NCBI GenBank assembly: GCA_032622095.1
Contig: CP136065.1
Location: 22,126,134-22,190,133, forward strand
Source of the DNA: Siphonodentalium dalli
Taxonomy: Eukaryota > Mollusca > Scaphopoda > Gadilida > Siphonodentaliidae
DNA: 64,000 bases
Reading direction: 5' to 3'
A model generated the notes under the pieces. The model saw nothing but the letters and a program-made list of their open reading frames with translations. It did not search any database and was not told where the DNA came from. Below are positions 34,041 to 45,428 of this stretch, piece by piece. The position numbers and the translations under genes are program-made. The stretch's first letter is position 1. Every line of letters begins with the position of its first letter.

Positions 34041-34468
34041 GAGACTGCTCCTTCAATAATGTTGTATAAGGGTATCATGAAACGAAAGGCAATTCAAACC
34101 TGTAGGCCCTACATGTATATGCAATTACAATAATTCCTATCCAACTACATGTGTCATATACAAACACTATCTTCAGAGTCGAATGTTTAAGATATATAAC
34201 ACTCTGATTTCAGAAAGGTAATGCAAGCATGCCATTTGACCATACATTTTTAAATGGCATTTTAAATAAATCAAACATTGAGCTTCCATTCAAAATAGGA
34301 TCTTTCTGTTGTCAAAATTCCTGACGACATGTCTGAAGAACGGAAAAATACCACAGTCCCAAAGTCTAGGAAGTAAAAAAATTAATGACTCTAGGCGATT
34401 TTTGTTGCCAATTTGTTGGCAATCTTGTTACATTAGATTCCAACTAGCTCATCATAAAAGTCTTTTTT
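34041..34468. other. Non-coding, no repeat recognised
   Basis: AT-rich intronic DNA. Part of it (gttgccaatttgttggcaat to ctcatcataaaagtc, about 34400-34465) also precedes repeat F at 30690-30750, so that segment travels with the repeat. Confidence 0.4.
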
Positions 34469-34469
34469 T

Positions 34470-34885
34470 TAGTCGAGTTTATAAAAAACTCGACTTATGG
34501 TTTGACGAGGGACGGTTGGCGGGCGGCAAGCGGGCGGCATTTTTTTTCACCGTTAGCATGATAACTCAATCAAATATTAACTGATTCAAACCATATTTGA
34601 TATATGAGTCTCTTGCAACAATATCTTGGACGAGTTCGAAAACCACTGGTTTGTCCGAATTTTTCCCCCAGAGTTATGGGTCTTAGTTTGTCTATTTTTA
34701 GCATTTTTGTCACCGTTAGCGCGATAACTGAATCAAATATTAACTGATTCAAACCATATTTGATATATGTGTCTCTTACAACAATATCTCGGACGAGGTT
34801 GTAAACCAGGTTAGCCCGAATTTTTTCCCCGGAGTTATGGACCTTAGTTTGTCTATTTTTAGCATTTTATTCACCGTTAGCATAA
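34470..34885 (+). repeat. Repeat F, further copy
   Basis: Hairpin agtcgagtttataaaaaact at 34471, then gggacggttggcgggcg and two subunits (34560-34700, 34725-34880) with gtccgaatttttccccc / gcccgaattttttccccgga blocks. Confidence 0.75.
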
Positions 34886-35820
34886 AATAATATGATGATA
34901 CGTAAACGTAATTTGCGCCCGCTTGTTAATCTTTCGTAGGATTTGATGATTAATTAACCATAATTACAAAAATCATACCGGTATATGAAAATGATCATAC
35001 ACTCAAAAAAATTTCATTGTAATATTACGACAGAAACTGTTGGCAGGAATTGGACCATCAGCAACTGTCGTAAAATTACGAGATCAACGTAATCTGACAT
35101 TTACAAATTTGATCGTATATTTAGAAAATGATCGTAATATTATGACAGAAAAACTATCGTAAAATTACAACATCATCGTAATGTGAATTTACGGTTTAAA
35201 TTACATGGCCAACGTAATCTGAAGCTGAGAACCTGGTGTGAATTGAACTGTGGTGGGGTCTCAAGCGATCTACCCCTACACATTATAAACAAATGCCAGT
35301 AAATGACATAAGTAGCATGAGGATGGATGTGATCCATCGAACCACAGAACAATTCAACCAGGTCCACAGGTGCTAAATGTCTGCACTATACATCTACAAT
35401 TATAGATAAAAATCAATGTCCAACACCTAATTGTCATGAAATCGACATTTCTCGCACAACAAAATTTTGGAACAAAGTTACATACCGGTACCTTGAATAA
35501 TTAGCCTAACTAATGTAGGTACCAACCTGTGCTTTCACCATGACAAAAGATAACAAACTCTGATAATCAACACCCGAGTTACAAGGTGATATGCTCGGAC
35601 AGACAGAGCCCTTGACTACCTGTACTGGTAAATTCCCTCCGGGGGGGGGAGGGGTCAGAAAACATTTTCAGGCACGTATGCTGATTTTTTACTTTCGACC
35701 CTTGTTGGGACCCCCACCCACCATGCGTCCAAATTTTTCCGACCATTTTTTGGAAACCCACCCCCTTTTAACACTAAAGCAGATTTGCGGGGGGAATTCA
35801 CTGTAAACAGCTGTATATGA
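34886..35820. other. Non-coding; AATTACG motif cluster at 35000-35220
   Basis: Between about 35015 and 35220 the words cgtaatatta, gtaaaattacgag and acgtaatctga recur in both orientations with cgacagaaa, giving a self-complementary, low-complexity region. The rest is unremarkable apart from a G-run at 35641-35650. No gene is seen. Confidence 0.4.
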
Positions 35821-35945
35821 ATTTCTGTGCATACTATTTGTCATGGATGTTAACATTGGCATGTAAATAGGAACGGGTCATTTTGGGGTCATTCGGCCAA
35901 AAAAACATGGCTGCCAGCGGCCATCTTGGATTTCAAAATTTGCAA
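35821..35945 (+). repeat. Isolated satellite monomer
   Basis: gtcatggatgttaacattgg, catgtaaataggaacgggtc and aacatggctgccagcggcca belong to the roughly 160-bp satellite carried by the elements at 7.8, 42.4 and 57.9 kb, but here as a single fragment without the element ends. Confidence 0.8.
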
Positions 35946-36189
35946 AAAAATACAACACAATAACTGCCTGCAGTCAGTTTAGCAGTTACAATTACATTAT
36001 TTCTCTTATTCTAAGGTGTTTTAAGCCAAATTCATTGAAAAAAACAGTCAAAAAACTTGCAGAAAAAAAAGTTCTGAGTTGCGGAAAAAATTGTTTGCTA
36101 GTCCCATCGACCAAACCACCCACCCAGTGACCCACCCCCGCATAAGAGCCCGTAAAAAATACCCCCCCCCTGCCCGACCCCCATAGGCA

Positions 36190-36415
36190 TAATATGATAA
36201 TAACATGGGAGGAACAGAGGGAACATGGACTACCGGTGTACCTACATCTAATGATAATAACATGGGAAGGACAGGAAACACCGGCTACCTTCATCTAATT
36301 ACTAGTATAATAACATGGGAATATTAACAGAGGAAACACAGGCTACTTTCATCTAATTACTAGTATAATAACATGGGAATATTAACAGAGGAAACATGGG
36401 CTACCTTCACAGTGG
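36190..36415. repeat. Degenerate tandem repeat, about 50-62 bp x 4
   Basis: aataacatgggaggaacaga (about 36200) recurs at about 36256, 36307 and 36369 with ggctaccttcatctaattac between. It is AT-rich and non-coding. Confidence 0.7.
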
Positions 36416-36734
36416 TCAGTGATTTGTAACATGAGAGCAGATGGTGCATAAATCACTTAATTTTTTTATAAGTACTGAATTGTACACAACTAAGTGTAGC
36501 ACACATGTTTTCCTCTACCAACAATTAATCTGCCTTTGCTGTGATATCGCTTAATTGTAGGAAGCCACGTAAAATCACAAATATAAAATAAATAAATGAA
36601 AGGCAGTAGCAACATTGAGTAAATTTTTTGGGGTTTTGTTGCTTTCCACAACTAAGGCGATATAACAATGAGGCCAGATCATTTGTTGTTGATGGAAACC
36701 ATGTGATCTATGGTTAGTCTCCTACAATAGGTAG

Positions 36735-36912
36735 TCACGATGCACCGTCTGCACATATCATATGTACTCCGCCGATCGGAAAGTTTTCTTCAGGCAAGAA
36801 GTTGGACAGAGGTCGCCACATAGGAATCGAACCCATGTCAGTCACTAGCTCAGGTCCTACAGCTTGGTGACCGGTACCGTGCTCATTGGACCACTGACCA
36901 ACCCAGACACCA
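36735..36912 (-). mobile_element. tRNA-derived SINE
   Basis: On the minus strand the segment begins ggtgtctgggttggtcagtg, with an A-box-like tggtcagtgg (36891-36900). A perfect B box, ggttcgattcc, lies at 36823-36833, followed by a non-tRNA body (tgtggcgacctctgtccaac). These RNA polymerase III internal promoter boxes mark a tRNA-derived SINE or degenerate tRNA. The boxes are farther apart (about 60 bp) than in a normal tRNA, and I could not fold a cloverleaf. Confidence 0.55.
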
Positions 36913-37276
36913 CCCCCCCCCCCCAATAATAAACAACAATGTACATATAGTATACACTGATACAACTACTATTTAAACATGAAATACATAGACGTGTGTC
37001 TCCTTAATTATGCAGCCATTGTTATTGACCCAGAAACTCAAACCCAACAAAGCGCTCCCAAAGTTCCATTGGTTTAATTTGGAAATCCTGAAAATGAAGT
37101 AACAATATTATACACGGTACTAACTACTATGGACAAAAAAACAGCTCAGCATTTGCGCCAAGATTTTCGAGTGTCACTGTCAGCTAATGTATTGACATCC
37201 TGTTCAAACACCGCTGTTTTTTTGTTTTAATAATTTTTCGACTTTCCCAAATTTTAAATCAAACTAACAACATAGG
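36913..37276. other. Non-coding, no gene seen
   Basis: Contains a C-run next to the SINE and AT-rich sequence. No repeats or domains recognised. Confidence 0.4.
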
Positions 37277-37828
37277 GACTGGAATACCAGCACCGAAGCC
37301 GACCCACCCAAACTCAGTTGCGGCAGTTTCTGACAAAAAATTTGCTTTAGTATATCTGGGATAAATCGCAACCATCTTTCATACTTTGCGATAATTACTT
37401 TGCGATATCTTTGACTGATGATAACTCACAAACAAATTTGGGTTCAAGTTTTGAAACCCCTCCTGTCTCTTTCCAAATATCTATTTAAAAATAAATGTTG
37501 ATAAATCGCAAAACTTTGCGATAAATTGCAAACATCTTTACGATAGATCGTAAAATACTTCGCAATTTTATATAACAGAATAGCAATCATCTTTGCGATA
37601 AAAACTGTTAATTACTTTGCAAACAAATTAACATACCTTTGCAATGGCAAAGGTAAGTGTCGCAAATTTGTTTGTGATTTATCAGTCAAAGATAATATCA
37701 CAAAGTAATTATCGCAAAGTACCGTATGAAAGATGGTTGCGATTTATCCCAGATATACTAAAGCAAATTTTTTGTCATAAACTACCGCAACTGAGTTTGG
37801 GTGGGTCGGCTTCGGCGCTGGTATAATA
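37277..37828. mobile_element. Foldback element with about 170-bp TIRs
   Basis: ccagcaccgaagccgaccca, caaactcagttgcgg and the following block to aaacaaatttg (about 37287-37440) are inverted at about 37663-37824. The interior is rich in tttgcgataa words. TA dinucleotides flank both CCAGC/GCTGG ends, so a TA target duplication is possible (Tc1/mariner-like, inference). It is non-coding. Confidence 0.75.
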
Positions 37829-37952
37829 CACATGTATGACCTGGTTTAGCATAGAGTGGGGATTATAATCTTCCTGAGTGTGGCACAAACTTGGCCATGC
37901 ATCTAATCCTGAGTTCACATGGTTTGGGACATAATCACATTGACTGGTAACA

Positions 37953-38443
37953 TTAAAGGTACTCAATCCGATAAAACTCCTCTCAATTACTATTTCAATG
38001 GCTTCGGGGGTCAAAAAATATTTTATTCGAGTCGAGGAAGTTACCCATCAAAGCTCAGATTTGTTAGATATCGATTTTATAAATCTATTATTTTTCATTA
38101 TCGGGAATATTATCTGGCCCAGAACTCAGTCAAAATTGCGCTGTTATTACCAATAGATTTTAGAGTTATCCATCCTTGTCTGTTTGAATAGATTTTGGAG
38201 TACACATCTAGAGCAGATTACGGCAGTTTAAGGCAATTATTAGTACTCATCTCGAGTAAATAACAAATTTCAAAAATCAATATTTAATAACTCTGAGCTT
38301 TGTTTGATGGGTTCCTAGACTCGAATCAAATATTTTGTACCCCCAAAGCCAAAGAAATAGTAATATAGGACAATCTGATCGGATTGTTGTTGTTGGAATC
38401 TGTTGAGATGGGGACCCTCTGTTCGGATTGAGTACCTTTAAGT
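37953..38443. mobile_element. MITE with ttaaaggtactcaatccg ends
   Basis: The left end ttaaaggtactcaatccgat is inverted at the right end (cggattgagtacctttaa). Internal arms pair further (ggcttcgggggtca/tacccccaaagcc; gagtcgagg/cctagactc; catcaaagctcag/ctgagctttgtttgatg). TTAA at both borders could be the target site. A second, truncated copy starts at about 40729. Confidence 0.7.
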
Positions 38444-38499
38444 TAGTTGGTATTCAGATCTCTTATAGGAAACATGTGTTACTAAATATTTACTGGACA

Positions 38500-38588
38500 C
38501 AGAACGAATCGTGTTATGTTCCAGGTTTTCTGCTGTGATGACTCGCTTTCACATGCCCAAGTTGTACCCAGTAACCAAGTTATCCCGA
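38500..38588. repeat. Inverted duplicate of 44784-44872
   Basis: cagaacgaatcgtgttatgt, tccaggttttctgctgtgat and gactcgctttcacatgccca are found as reverse complement at 44784-44872. The two copies face each other across about 6.2 kb containing four or more mobile elements. Confidence 0.75.
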
Positions 38589-39059
38589 CAATCTTGCAAA
38601 CAATCTTCTGATGTATACCGGGTACCGGTATATAGAACCATGGTTTATGAATATATCTAGGTTATTAGGCCTGAGCATTGAGGGGCAAGGGGGGGGGGTG
38701 CAAGGTGCGAATGGAATTATGCAAAATTGTGTTTTTGGTCAGATTCAAGGGGGAGGGGATGCAGTGTTGAAATTTCCCGAAGTGGACACCCACCGCCCCC
38801 CGCCCCAACAATGGAGACCCTCTGGCCACGTCCCTGACAAAACGGTACCGTAACTCCACTGCAGTGACCATCTTGATACCACTGTGGATACCGTATACTA
38901 CCAGCAATACAATGTTCTTCACCGGGGTATCACCCTGTTTTTCAAGTCAATTACTTTGATTATAGTGGTACACTGTACCTCTGTGTGGAACCCCACAACC
39001 ACGGGGATGTTTGTATGCCAACAATGAAAACTAAAATGGTAATTCCTATCTAGAGGTCA

Positions 39060-39670
39060 CCTCGAGGATCCATATTAAGTTCGATGAAGGGTTGTGGCCT
39101 GTAGGGTGTGCCAAATAATTTAGTGATGCAAAGAGTAAAACACACGATACCTGCTAGTGGCCATGTATTTCATCGAAAATTGTTCAAATTCAATCGTTCC
39201 CATCTAGAGGTGATCCCAAACAATATGAAACTTACATGTAGTAATGTACCCTTAAATTTTCAAAACATTTCACCAATAATTGTGAGCTTCATGGTGTGCC
39301 GATTGATTCAAATTTGAAATCCAGTATGCCTGCTGGTAGCCATGTTTTTTAAACAAAATTCGGAAAAAATGGGATAGCTGCCATCAAGATGTGACCCTGA
39401 AGATCCATACCGGTATGAAGTTTGTTGACGATCAGATGAGAGATGTTACATGTAGGGTGTGCTAAAGGATTTAGTCAAACAAAGAGTAAAAACAAGATGG
39501 CCGTTGGTAGCCATGTTTTTTTACCAGAATTTCGATGGGGTAATCTCTCATTTAGATGTCACTATGGTGTATCCATATTATGTTTGGTGACGATCGGATG
39601 AGAGATGTTGCCTGTTGCTGTTAGCAGCCATGTACAGGTATTTTTACCAGAAAATTGAAAACAAAAGTTT
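39060..39670 (-). repeat. Diverged satellite monomers
   Basis: Words such as gatgcaaagagtaaaacaca, tagccatgtttttt, ccatctagaggtgatccc and atgagagatgttacatgtag show about four decayed monomers of the roughly 160-bp satellite in the inverted orientation. The characteristic element ends were not found. Confidence 0.6.
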
Positions 39671-40336
39671 GGCTAAATCTTGTGCTAGGAGCCGGGGCAT
39701 ATTTTACCCATAAGTTTTGAATTCTCATTCCAAATGACTTTCTGTCACAATTTCAGTACCGGTTCTCATAATTTGCTACGGTAATCAGGCATGCTGAAGC
39801 AAACTGGGCCAAGACAAAGGGTTGCAGTAGCACATTGCCAAAGCCAAACAACGTAAATTAAGAGGGCTGCAATTTATGCTACATAATAACAGTTCACATT
39901 TACAATGAAAATGAACTGAAAACAAATTGCCAATTGCCCCATACATTCTGGAACACAGTTGAAGTAACTGCGTCGCAACCGATAGCAAACCCTGTGTACC
40001 CATTAGCACATTTTTAAAAACATATACATAGGCCTACCCTTCACTAAACCCTGACGTCCTGAACATTAAATGACCCCCCAACCTGGTGTTATATAGTGTT
40101 TTGACGACATACATGTAACCCATACTCTTGGGCTCCAAATAAACATGCATGCACCTTTATTATTTTTGTGGGAAATTTCCCCCACACACAGTGCTTATTT
40201 GGGTCTGCACAATCATTAATTTTGAGGCTATGAAAATTGAAAAGAGCACAAAGTCAAGATTTCTATATGATTCTGATATCAAAATGATGAGCTTATAACT
40301 TTATGCATGTAAATATTCTAGTATATGGCACACATA
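39671..40336. other. Non-coding, no gene seen
   Basis: AT-rich, with a fragment near 39990-40080 (ctgtgtacccattagcacat) that distantly resembles the MITE at 11310. No domain. Confidence 0.35.
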
Positions 40337-40711
40337 CCCTGCTTGACAAAACAAGTGTCCACCTAACCGCTGTGCAGTTAGCGTTGCCACCGCGGCTGAA
40401 ATGCAACTACACCGCAGCTCCATCGGCTAACTACAGTTGGGCCGCGGTGTACATGTACTTGCCGTTCAGCCATGGTGTAGTTGCCGCGGTGTACACTGTA
40501 CGTTCATTTAAACTGAAAAAAAGACGATACAAACCGGAAATATAACCATGGTGCACAGTGTAGTTGCCTTTCGGCCGCAGGGTACTTGTTGTTGGGCCAC
40601 AGTGTACTTGCCGTTCGGCCGCGGTGCTAAACTGCAGTTACAAACTCTGACACCGCGGCCGAACGGCAAATACACCGCGGTGCCAATGGACACTTGGTTT
40701 GTCCAGCGGGG
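40337..40711 (+). mobile_element. TA-flanked TIR element 1 (ACCGCGG-rich)
   Basis: ccctgcttgacaaaacaagt, then gtcca, is inverted at the right end (tggacacttggtttgtccag, then cgggg), and TA lies at both borders (40335-40336, 40712-40713). The interior is unusually GC-rich for this window and full of accgcggt / gccgcggt palindromes. A second copy in the same orientation is at 44339-44728. TA target sites point to a Tc1/mariner-like mobiliser (inference). It is non-coding. Confidence 0.85.
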
Positions 40712-40724
40712 TATGGACATTTAA

Positions 40725-41020
40725 TTAAAGGTACTCAATCCGATCAGGCCCTCATCAATTACTATTTCTTTGGCTTCGGGGATAAAAATAATTGATTCGA
40801 TCATTCGAGTCGAGGAACCAACCTATCAACGCTCAGAGTGATCAGATATCAATTTTTGAAGTTTTGTTATTTCTATATGTTCTGGCCCAGAAACACGCCG
40901 TCAAAAGGATGGTCTCAGTCAAAATTGGAATATTAATACACTTGATTTTAGAGTTATCCATCTTTGTCTGTTTGAATAAGTTTTTCTGGGGAAATTATTA
41001 GTACACATCTCGAGTGCAAT
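40725..41020. mobile_element. Truncated copy of the ttaaaggtactcaatccg MITE
   Basis: It starts with ttaaaggtactcaatccgat, ggcttcggggataaaaataa and cattcgagtcgagg, as at 37953, but the right end is missing. Confidence 0.65.
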
Positions 41021-41395
41021 TAGGGCTCTACAAATTGGCAATTTACCACAAAAAATCGGAATCCGATATCAAATCGGGCTGCCTATGTCAACATGGATAG
41101 CAACCAGTCAGTCCAGATTTTATTATTATACTGCCTCGGGAAATTTCAGTGTACCATACACGTACATGTAATATTGTAGGCCTAATTTGTTGGCAGAAAA
41201 TAGCATCACATCTGCAATTCTCCTTATCCTGTTGTTTTAGTTATATATACATTTCAATTCAGTTTTATTAACTCAAGAAAAATATTTCTAAGTATATATA
41301 TGTGTATGCGCAAAAATAGTTAATACTATTACTAGTATCAAGTTTGCAGTTACAGATTATCATTTCCAGCAATAATCACTTAAAATAATTAAGTC
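41021..41395. other. Non-coding, no gene seen
   Basis: AT-rich sequence between elements. Confidence 0.4.
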
Positions 41396-42438
41396 AAGTA
41401 CAGCTATGCTCTAATTAATCGACCCATTTAACGAGGTTATGGGCCGGCCATGCGGTAGTACACCGCGGTCATACGGTAGTACACCGTGGCCATGCGGTAG
41501 TACACCGCGGTCATGCGGTAGTACATCGCAGTCATACGGTAATACACCGCAATGCGCGGTGACACGCGGTATCTGACCGCGGTCATGTTGGAAGTCCACC
41601 GCGGTAATCTAGACCGTTACCGGCGTACACCGCGGTTGTATTTTCCGCGACCGCCTTACACCGCGGTCATTCCCCGTGTCAACCGCGTTCGAATAATCTG
41701 CCGATAAAAATCTGCTTTTTATTTTGGAAGACTCAAGGTAAGAATTTCGATCTGTCTTGTTCAGGTTGGCCTATAATTTGCGTCAATATATTAAGAAACT
41801 GCCTTACATTCATTGCTCGCGCCAAACTAAATTTATTTTAGAGTACTGACGTCTTCAATGGTTGACGTCCCCACGTAATTCCTTGAGCCAAATGATTTTT
41901 GTGTCGGTGAAATGTGCACATGGCGATCGCATAATTATCTTGCTCAAACCGAAAAGCCATTTTAATTCTTAATCGCGCACGCCTTATCCATATACCATAT
42001 CACGAATAAACAGACGCTCTTTATTTGGCACGCTTAAGGAAATCGGGACCGTGGTAAATTAGAACCGATATATTTTCAATTTCAGATTAATATTTTCCAT
42101 GCGCAATATTATGTCAGTCTATTGTCAGATAATTTACAATGCTCAGTTGCGATACGGACGCTAGGTTTTACTGTGGTTTAAACTTACACAGCGGTAGTGG
42201 CACCAAAAACTCAACCGCGACCACGCGGTTGCCCGCGTTTTCAATACCGCGGCTGACCGCGTTATTACACCGCGGTCAGGCGTTATTACACCGCGGTCAG
42301 GCGGTATTACACCGCAGTCAGGCGGTATTACACCGCGGTCAGGCGGTATTACACCGCCCGACCGCGGTATTACACCGCGGTCGTACCGCATGTCAACCTC
42401 GTTAAGGAGGGTCAATTAATTAGAGCATAGCTGTACTT
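41396..42438. mobile_element. TIR element with two 21-bp arrays
   Basis: The left end aagtacagctatgctctaat, then taatcgaccc..ttaacgaggtt, is inverted at the right end (aacctcgttaaggagggtca, then attaattagagcatagctgt, then actt). Inside each end lies a 21-bp tandem array: catgcggtagtacaccgcggt at 41448-41560 and caggcggtattacaccgcggt at 42262-42385. The arrays are in direct orientation although the TIRs are inverted. No transposase is seen. Confidence 0.8.
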
Positions 42439-42447
42439 CATATAATG

Positions 42448-44199
42448 AAAGTGTCAATGACACTGTACCTCAACTTGGAAAGGGAATAATTTAATGTGGA
42501 GCGATTAGGGGTGCGGAAAGTTGAAATGTCTAAGTAATACTAGATTATCAACATGAAGAGATACATATACCGGTACATGTATACCGGTATATAAAAAAGT
42601 AAAATCCAAGATGGTTACAGATGTAAAATCCAGGTGGCTATGTTTTCCAATAAAATTTAAATACATTTGATAGCTTCCATCTAGTAAGATCAATATCAAG
42701 ATTAATATGAAGTCTGGAGATGATCGGATGAGGGAAGTGGACTGTAGGGTGTGCCAAAGGATTTTGTCATGCAAAGAGTAAAATCCAAGATGGCTGCCAG
42801 TGGACACATTTTAAGACCAAATGAACCTAAAATGACTTGTTATCTACATGCCTGTGTCAACAGCCATGACAAATTTCATGATGATCCGATTAAAGGTACG
42901 ACCTGTACCCCATGCCAAAAGGATTTAGTCATGCAAAGAGTAAAATCCAAGATGGCTGCTGGCGGCCACGATTTTGGCCGAATAACCTAAAAATTACTCG
43001 ATCTCATCTACATGTCAATGTCAACATCCATGACAAATTTCACAATGATCTGACAAAAGGTGCGTTCTGTAGCACGTGCCAAACGATTTAGTCATGCAAA
43101 GTGTAAAATCCAAGATGGCTGCTGGCGGCCATGTTTTTTGGTCGAATGACTGGACAATGACTCGTTCCCATCTACATGTCATATTTAACAACCATGACAA
43201 ATGGCTGCCAGCGGCCATGTTTTTTGGCCGAACGACCCCAAAATTACTCGTTCCCATCTACATGTCAATATTAACACCCATGACAAATTTAATGATGACC
43301 AGACGAACAGTAGCCTGTGCTAATGGATTGAATTTTGAAATCAAAGATGGCCGCGGCCAGCCATGTTTTTTTTGTCCGAATGACCCCAAAATGACTCATT
43401 CCCATCTACATTCCAATTTAAACAGCCATGACAAATTTCATGATGATCAGACTAAAGCTACGATCTGTAGCCCGTGCTAAAGGATTTAGTCATCCAAAGA
43501 GTAAAATCCAAGATGGCTGCTGGCCAAATGACCCCAAAATGACTCGTTCCCATCTACATGTCATTGTCAACATTCATGACAAATTTTATGATGATCTGAC
43601 CAAAGGTACGACCTGTAGCCCGTGCCAAAGGATTTAGTCACTCAAAGAGTAAAATCCAAGATAGCCAGCTGAGATAGCTGCCAGCGGCCATGTTTTTTGG
43701 CCGAATGACCCCAAAAGTACTCGTTTCCCATCTACATGTAAATATTAACATCCATGACAAATTTCATGATGATCCGACCAAAGGTACAACCTGTAGGGCG
43801 TGCCAAAGAATTTAGTCATGCAAAGAGTAAAATCCAAGATGGCTGTCGACGGCCATGTTTTTTGGTCGAATGACCCCAAAATTACTCGTTCCCATCCACA
43901 TGTCAATATTAACATCCATGACAAATTTCATGATGATCAGACGAACAGTACGACATGTAGACCGTTCTAATGGATTGAATATTGAAATCCAAGATGGCCA
44001 CTGTTGGCCATGTTTTTTTATCCAAATGAATCGTTCCGGTCTAAATGTTGATGTCAACAGCTATGTGAAATTTCATAATGATCTGACCAAAGGTACGACA
44101 TGTAGCCTGTATTGTTGACGAATTACGCACACACGCATACATGTACACACAGACGACAAAGTCATGGCAATAGCTCAAACTTTACAAAGTAAAGTTGAC
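42448..44199 (-). mobile_element. Satellite-carrying element, copy 2 (inverted)
   Basis: The plus-strand left end aaagtgtcaatgacactgta, then cctcaac, and right end caatagctcaaactttacaa, then agtaaagttgac, are reverse complements of the ends of copy 1. The flanks catataatg (42439-42447) and ctaataatg (44200-44208) agree at 7 of 9 positions, as an aged 9-bp target duplication would. The interior holds about nine or ten monomers with aaagagtaaaatccaagatg and ttcccatctacatgtca. Open frames here are satellite artefacts. Confidence 0.7.
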
Positions 44200-44338
44200 C
44201 TAATAATGTGGGCGGTGTAAGGCAGCGTTTGTTTGCATATGGTATCTTGGTGTTGATGATTAACGAAAATACCATGCAGCACTAGTCTCCCAGATGCCTC
44301 GGGTTTATGTACCATAAGCTTTCTCACCAAGCTTTTTA

Positions 44339-44728
44339 CCCTGCTGGGTAAAACAAGTGTCCCACTTAACCACGGTGCGGTTATCATTGCCACCGCGGCC
44401 GAAATGCAACTACCGGTACATCGCGGCTCCACCGGCTAACTACAGTTGGGCCGCGGTGTATTTGCCATTCGGCCATGGTGTAGTTACCGCTGTGTACATT
44501 CATTAAACTGAAAAAAGACAATACAAACCAGAAATCTAACCACGGTGTACATGGCATGCGGCCCCGTTGTAGTTGCTTTTCGGCCATGGTGTACATGTGT
44601 ACTTGACGTTTGACTGCGGTGTACTTGCCGCTCAGCCGCGGTGCTCAACTGCAGTTACAAACCCTGACACCACGGTCGAATGGCAAATACACCGCGGTGC
44701 CAATGGACACTTGTTTTGTCCAGCAGGG
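44339..44728 (+). mobile_element. TA-flanked TIR element 2 (ACCGCGG-rich)
   Basis: Ends ccctgctgggtaaaacaagt and acacttgttttgtccagcag, then gg, with TA at both borders (44337-44338, 44729-44730). The interior matches 40337-40711 throughout (for example gctaactacagttgggccgc). Confidence 0.85.
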
Positions 44729-44783
44729 TACAATAGCCAGGGAAACCCAGAAGTTAACGGTCTAATCTGGGCTTCCTAGATGG

Positions 44784-44872
44784 TAGGGACAACTTGGTTA
44801 GTGGGTACAACTTGGGCATGTGAAAGCAAGTCATCACAGCAGAAAACCTGGAACATAACACGATTTGTTCTG
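44784..44872. repeat. Inverted duplicate of 38500-38588
   Basis: See the partner copy. Here the words read gtgggtacaacttgggcatg, then aaagcaagtcatcacagcag, then aaaacctggaacataacacg. Confidence 0.75.
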
Positions 44873-45263
44873 ACTTAACCCGAGGTCAGCCAATAATAGA
44901 ATGTTTGCGACATGTGAGTGTTTAGTGATTTATATAGCCACACAATGTTGACCGAATCGAAACCTTGCTTGAGTCTTGACAGTTAGTTTTGCAAATGTTC
45001 GTATACTAATATTATATCACGACATACTGTCCATACTGAAGTATTGCATTATTATGTATTTTTCGCAACATTACATTTTCTACCTGGTTTTTAGGCACGT
45101 CATTGAAATTTGCATGCATCTTTTTTTATCTCGATTCCATCATTTCCTAATTTCTGATGATTGGTTGGTGATTATCACAATACGCCAGGGGCAGGTGAAC
45201 ACTGTGCATGCATACTGTACTAGTAACTATCACAAGTATAACATACTGTGGGAACAACTTAGT
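44873..45263. other. Non-coding, no gene seen
   Basis: AT-rich sequence. The open frame 44976-45374 is composed of it plus the start of the next element and has no domain. Confidence 0.4.
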
Positions 45264-45428
45264 GTATGTTCAGACGACCACGATACAATCGTAAGTGGAG
45301 GAATAGTTTGTTCAGACGATTGTAATCTCTTCGTACATTATGATAGCATATGTTGTTCTAAAGAATGTGATTGACTACCCTACGACCATTGCCAGCTTAG
45401 CTACGATTTTTACGTACACACGGCTGTC

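Noticed and set aside
36735-36912. Functional tRNA gene
   Set aside because: Only the A and B boxes are recognisable, they are too far apart, and no anticodon arm or acceptor stem can be paired.
42751-44118. Plus-strand frames with the same SKMAAGGH pattern
   Set aside because: Same satellite in the inverted element copy; not protein-coding.
44976-45374. 132-codon plus-strand frame
   Set aside because: Hydrophobic, AT-driven composition; it overlaps the left end of a TIR element and has no domain.
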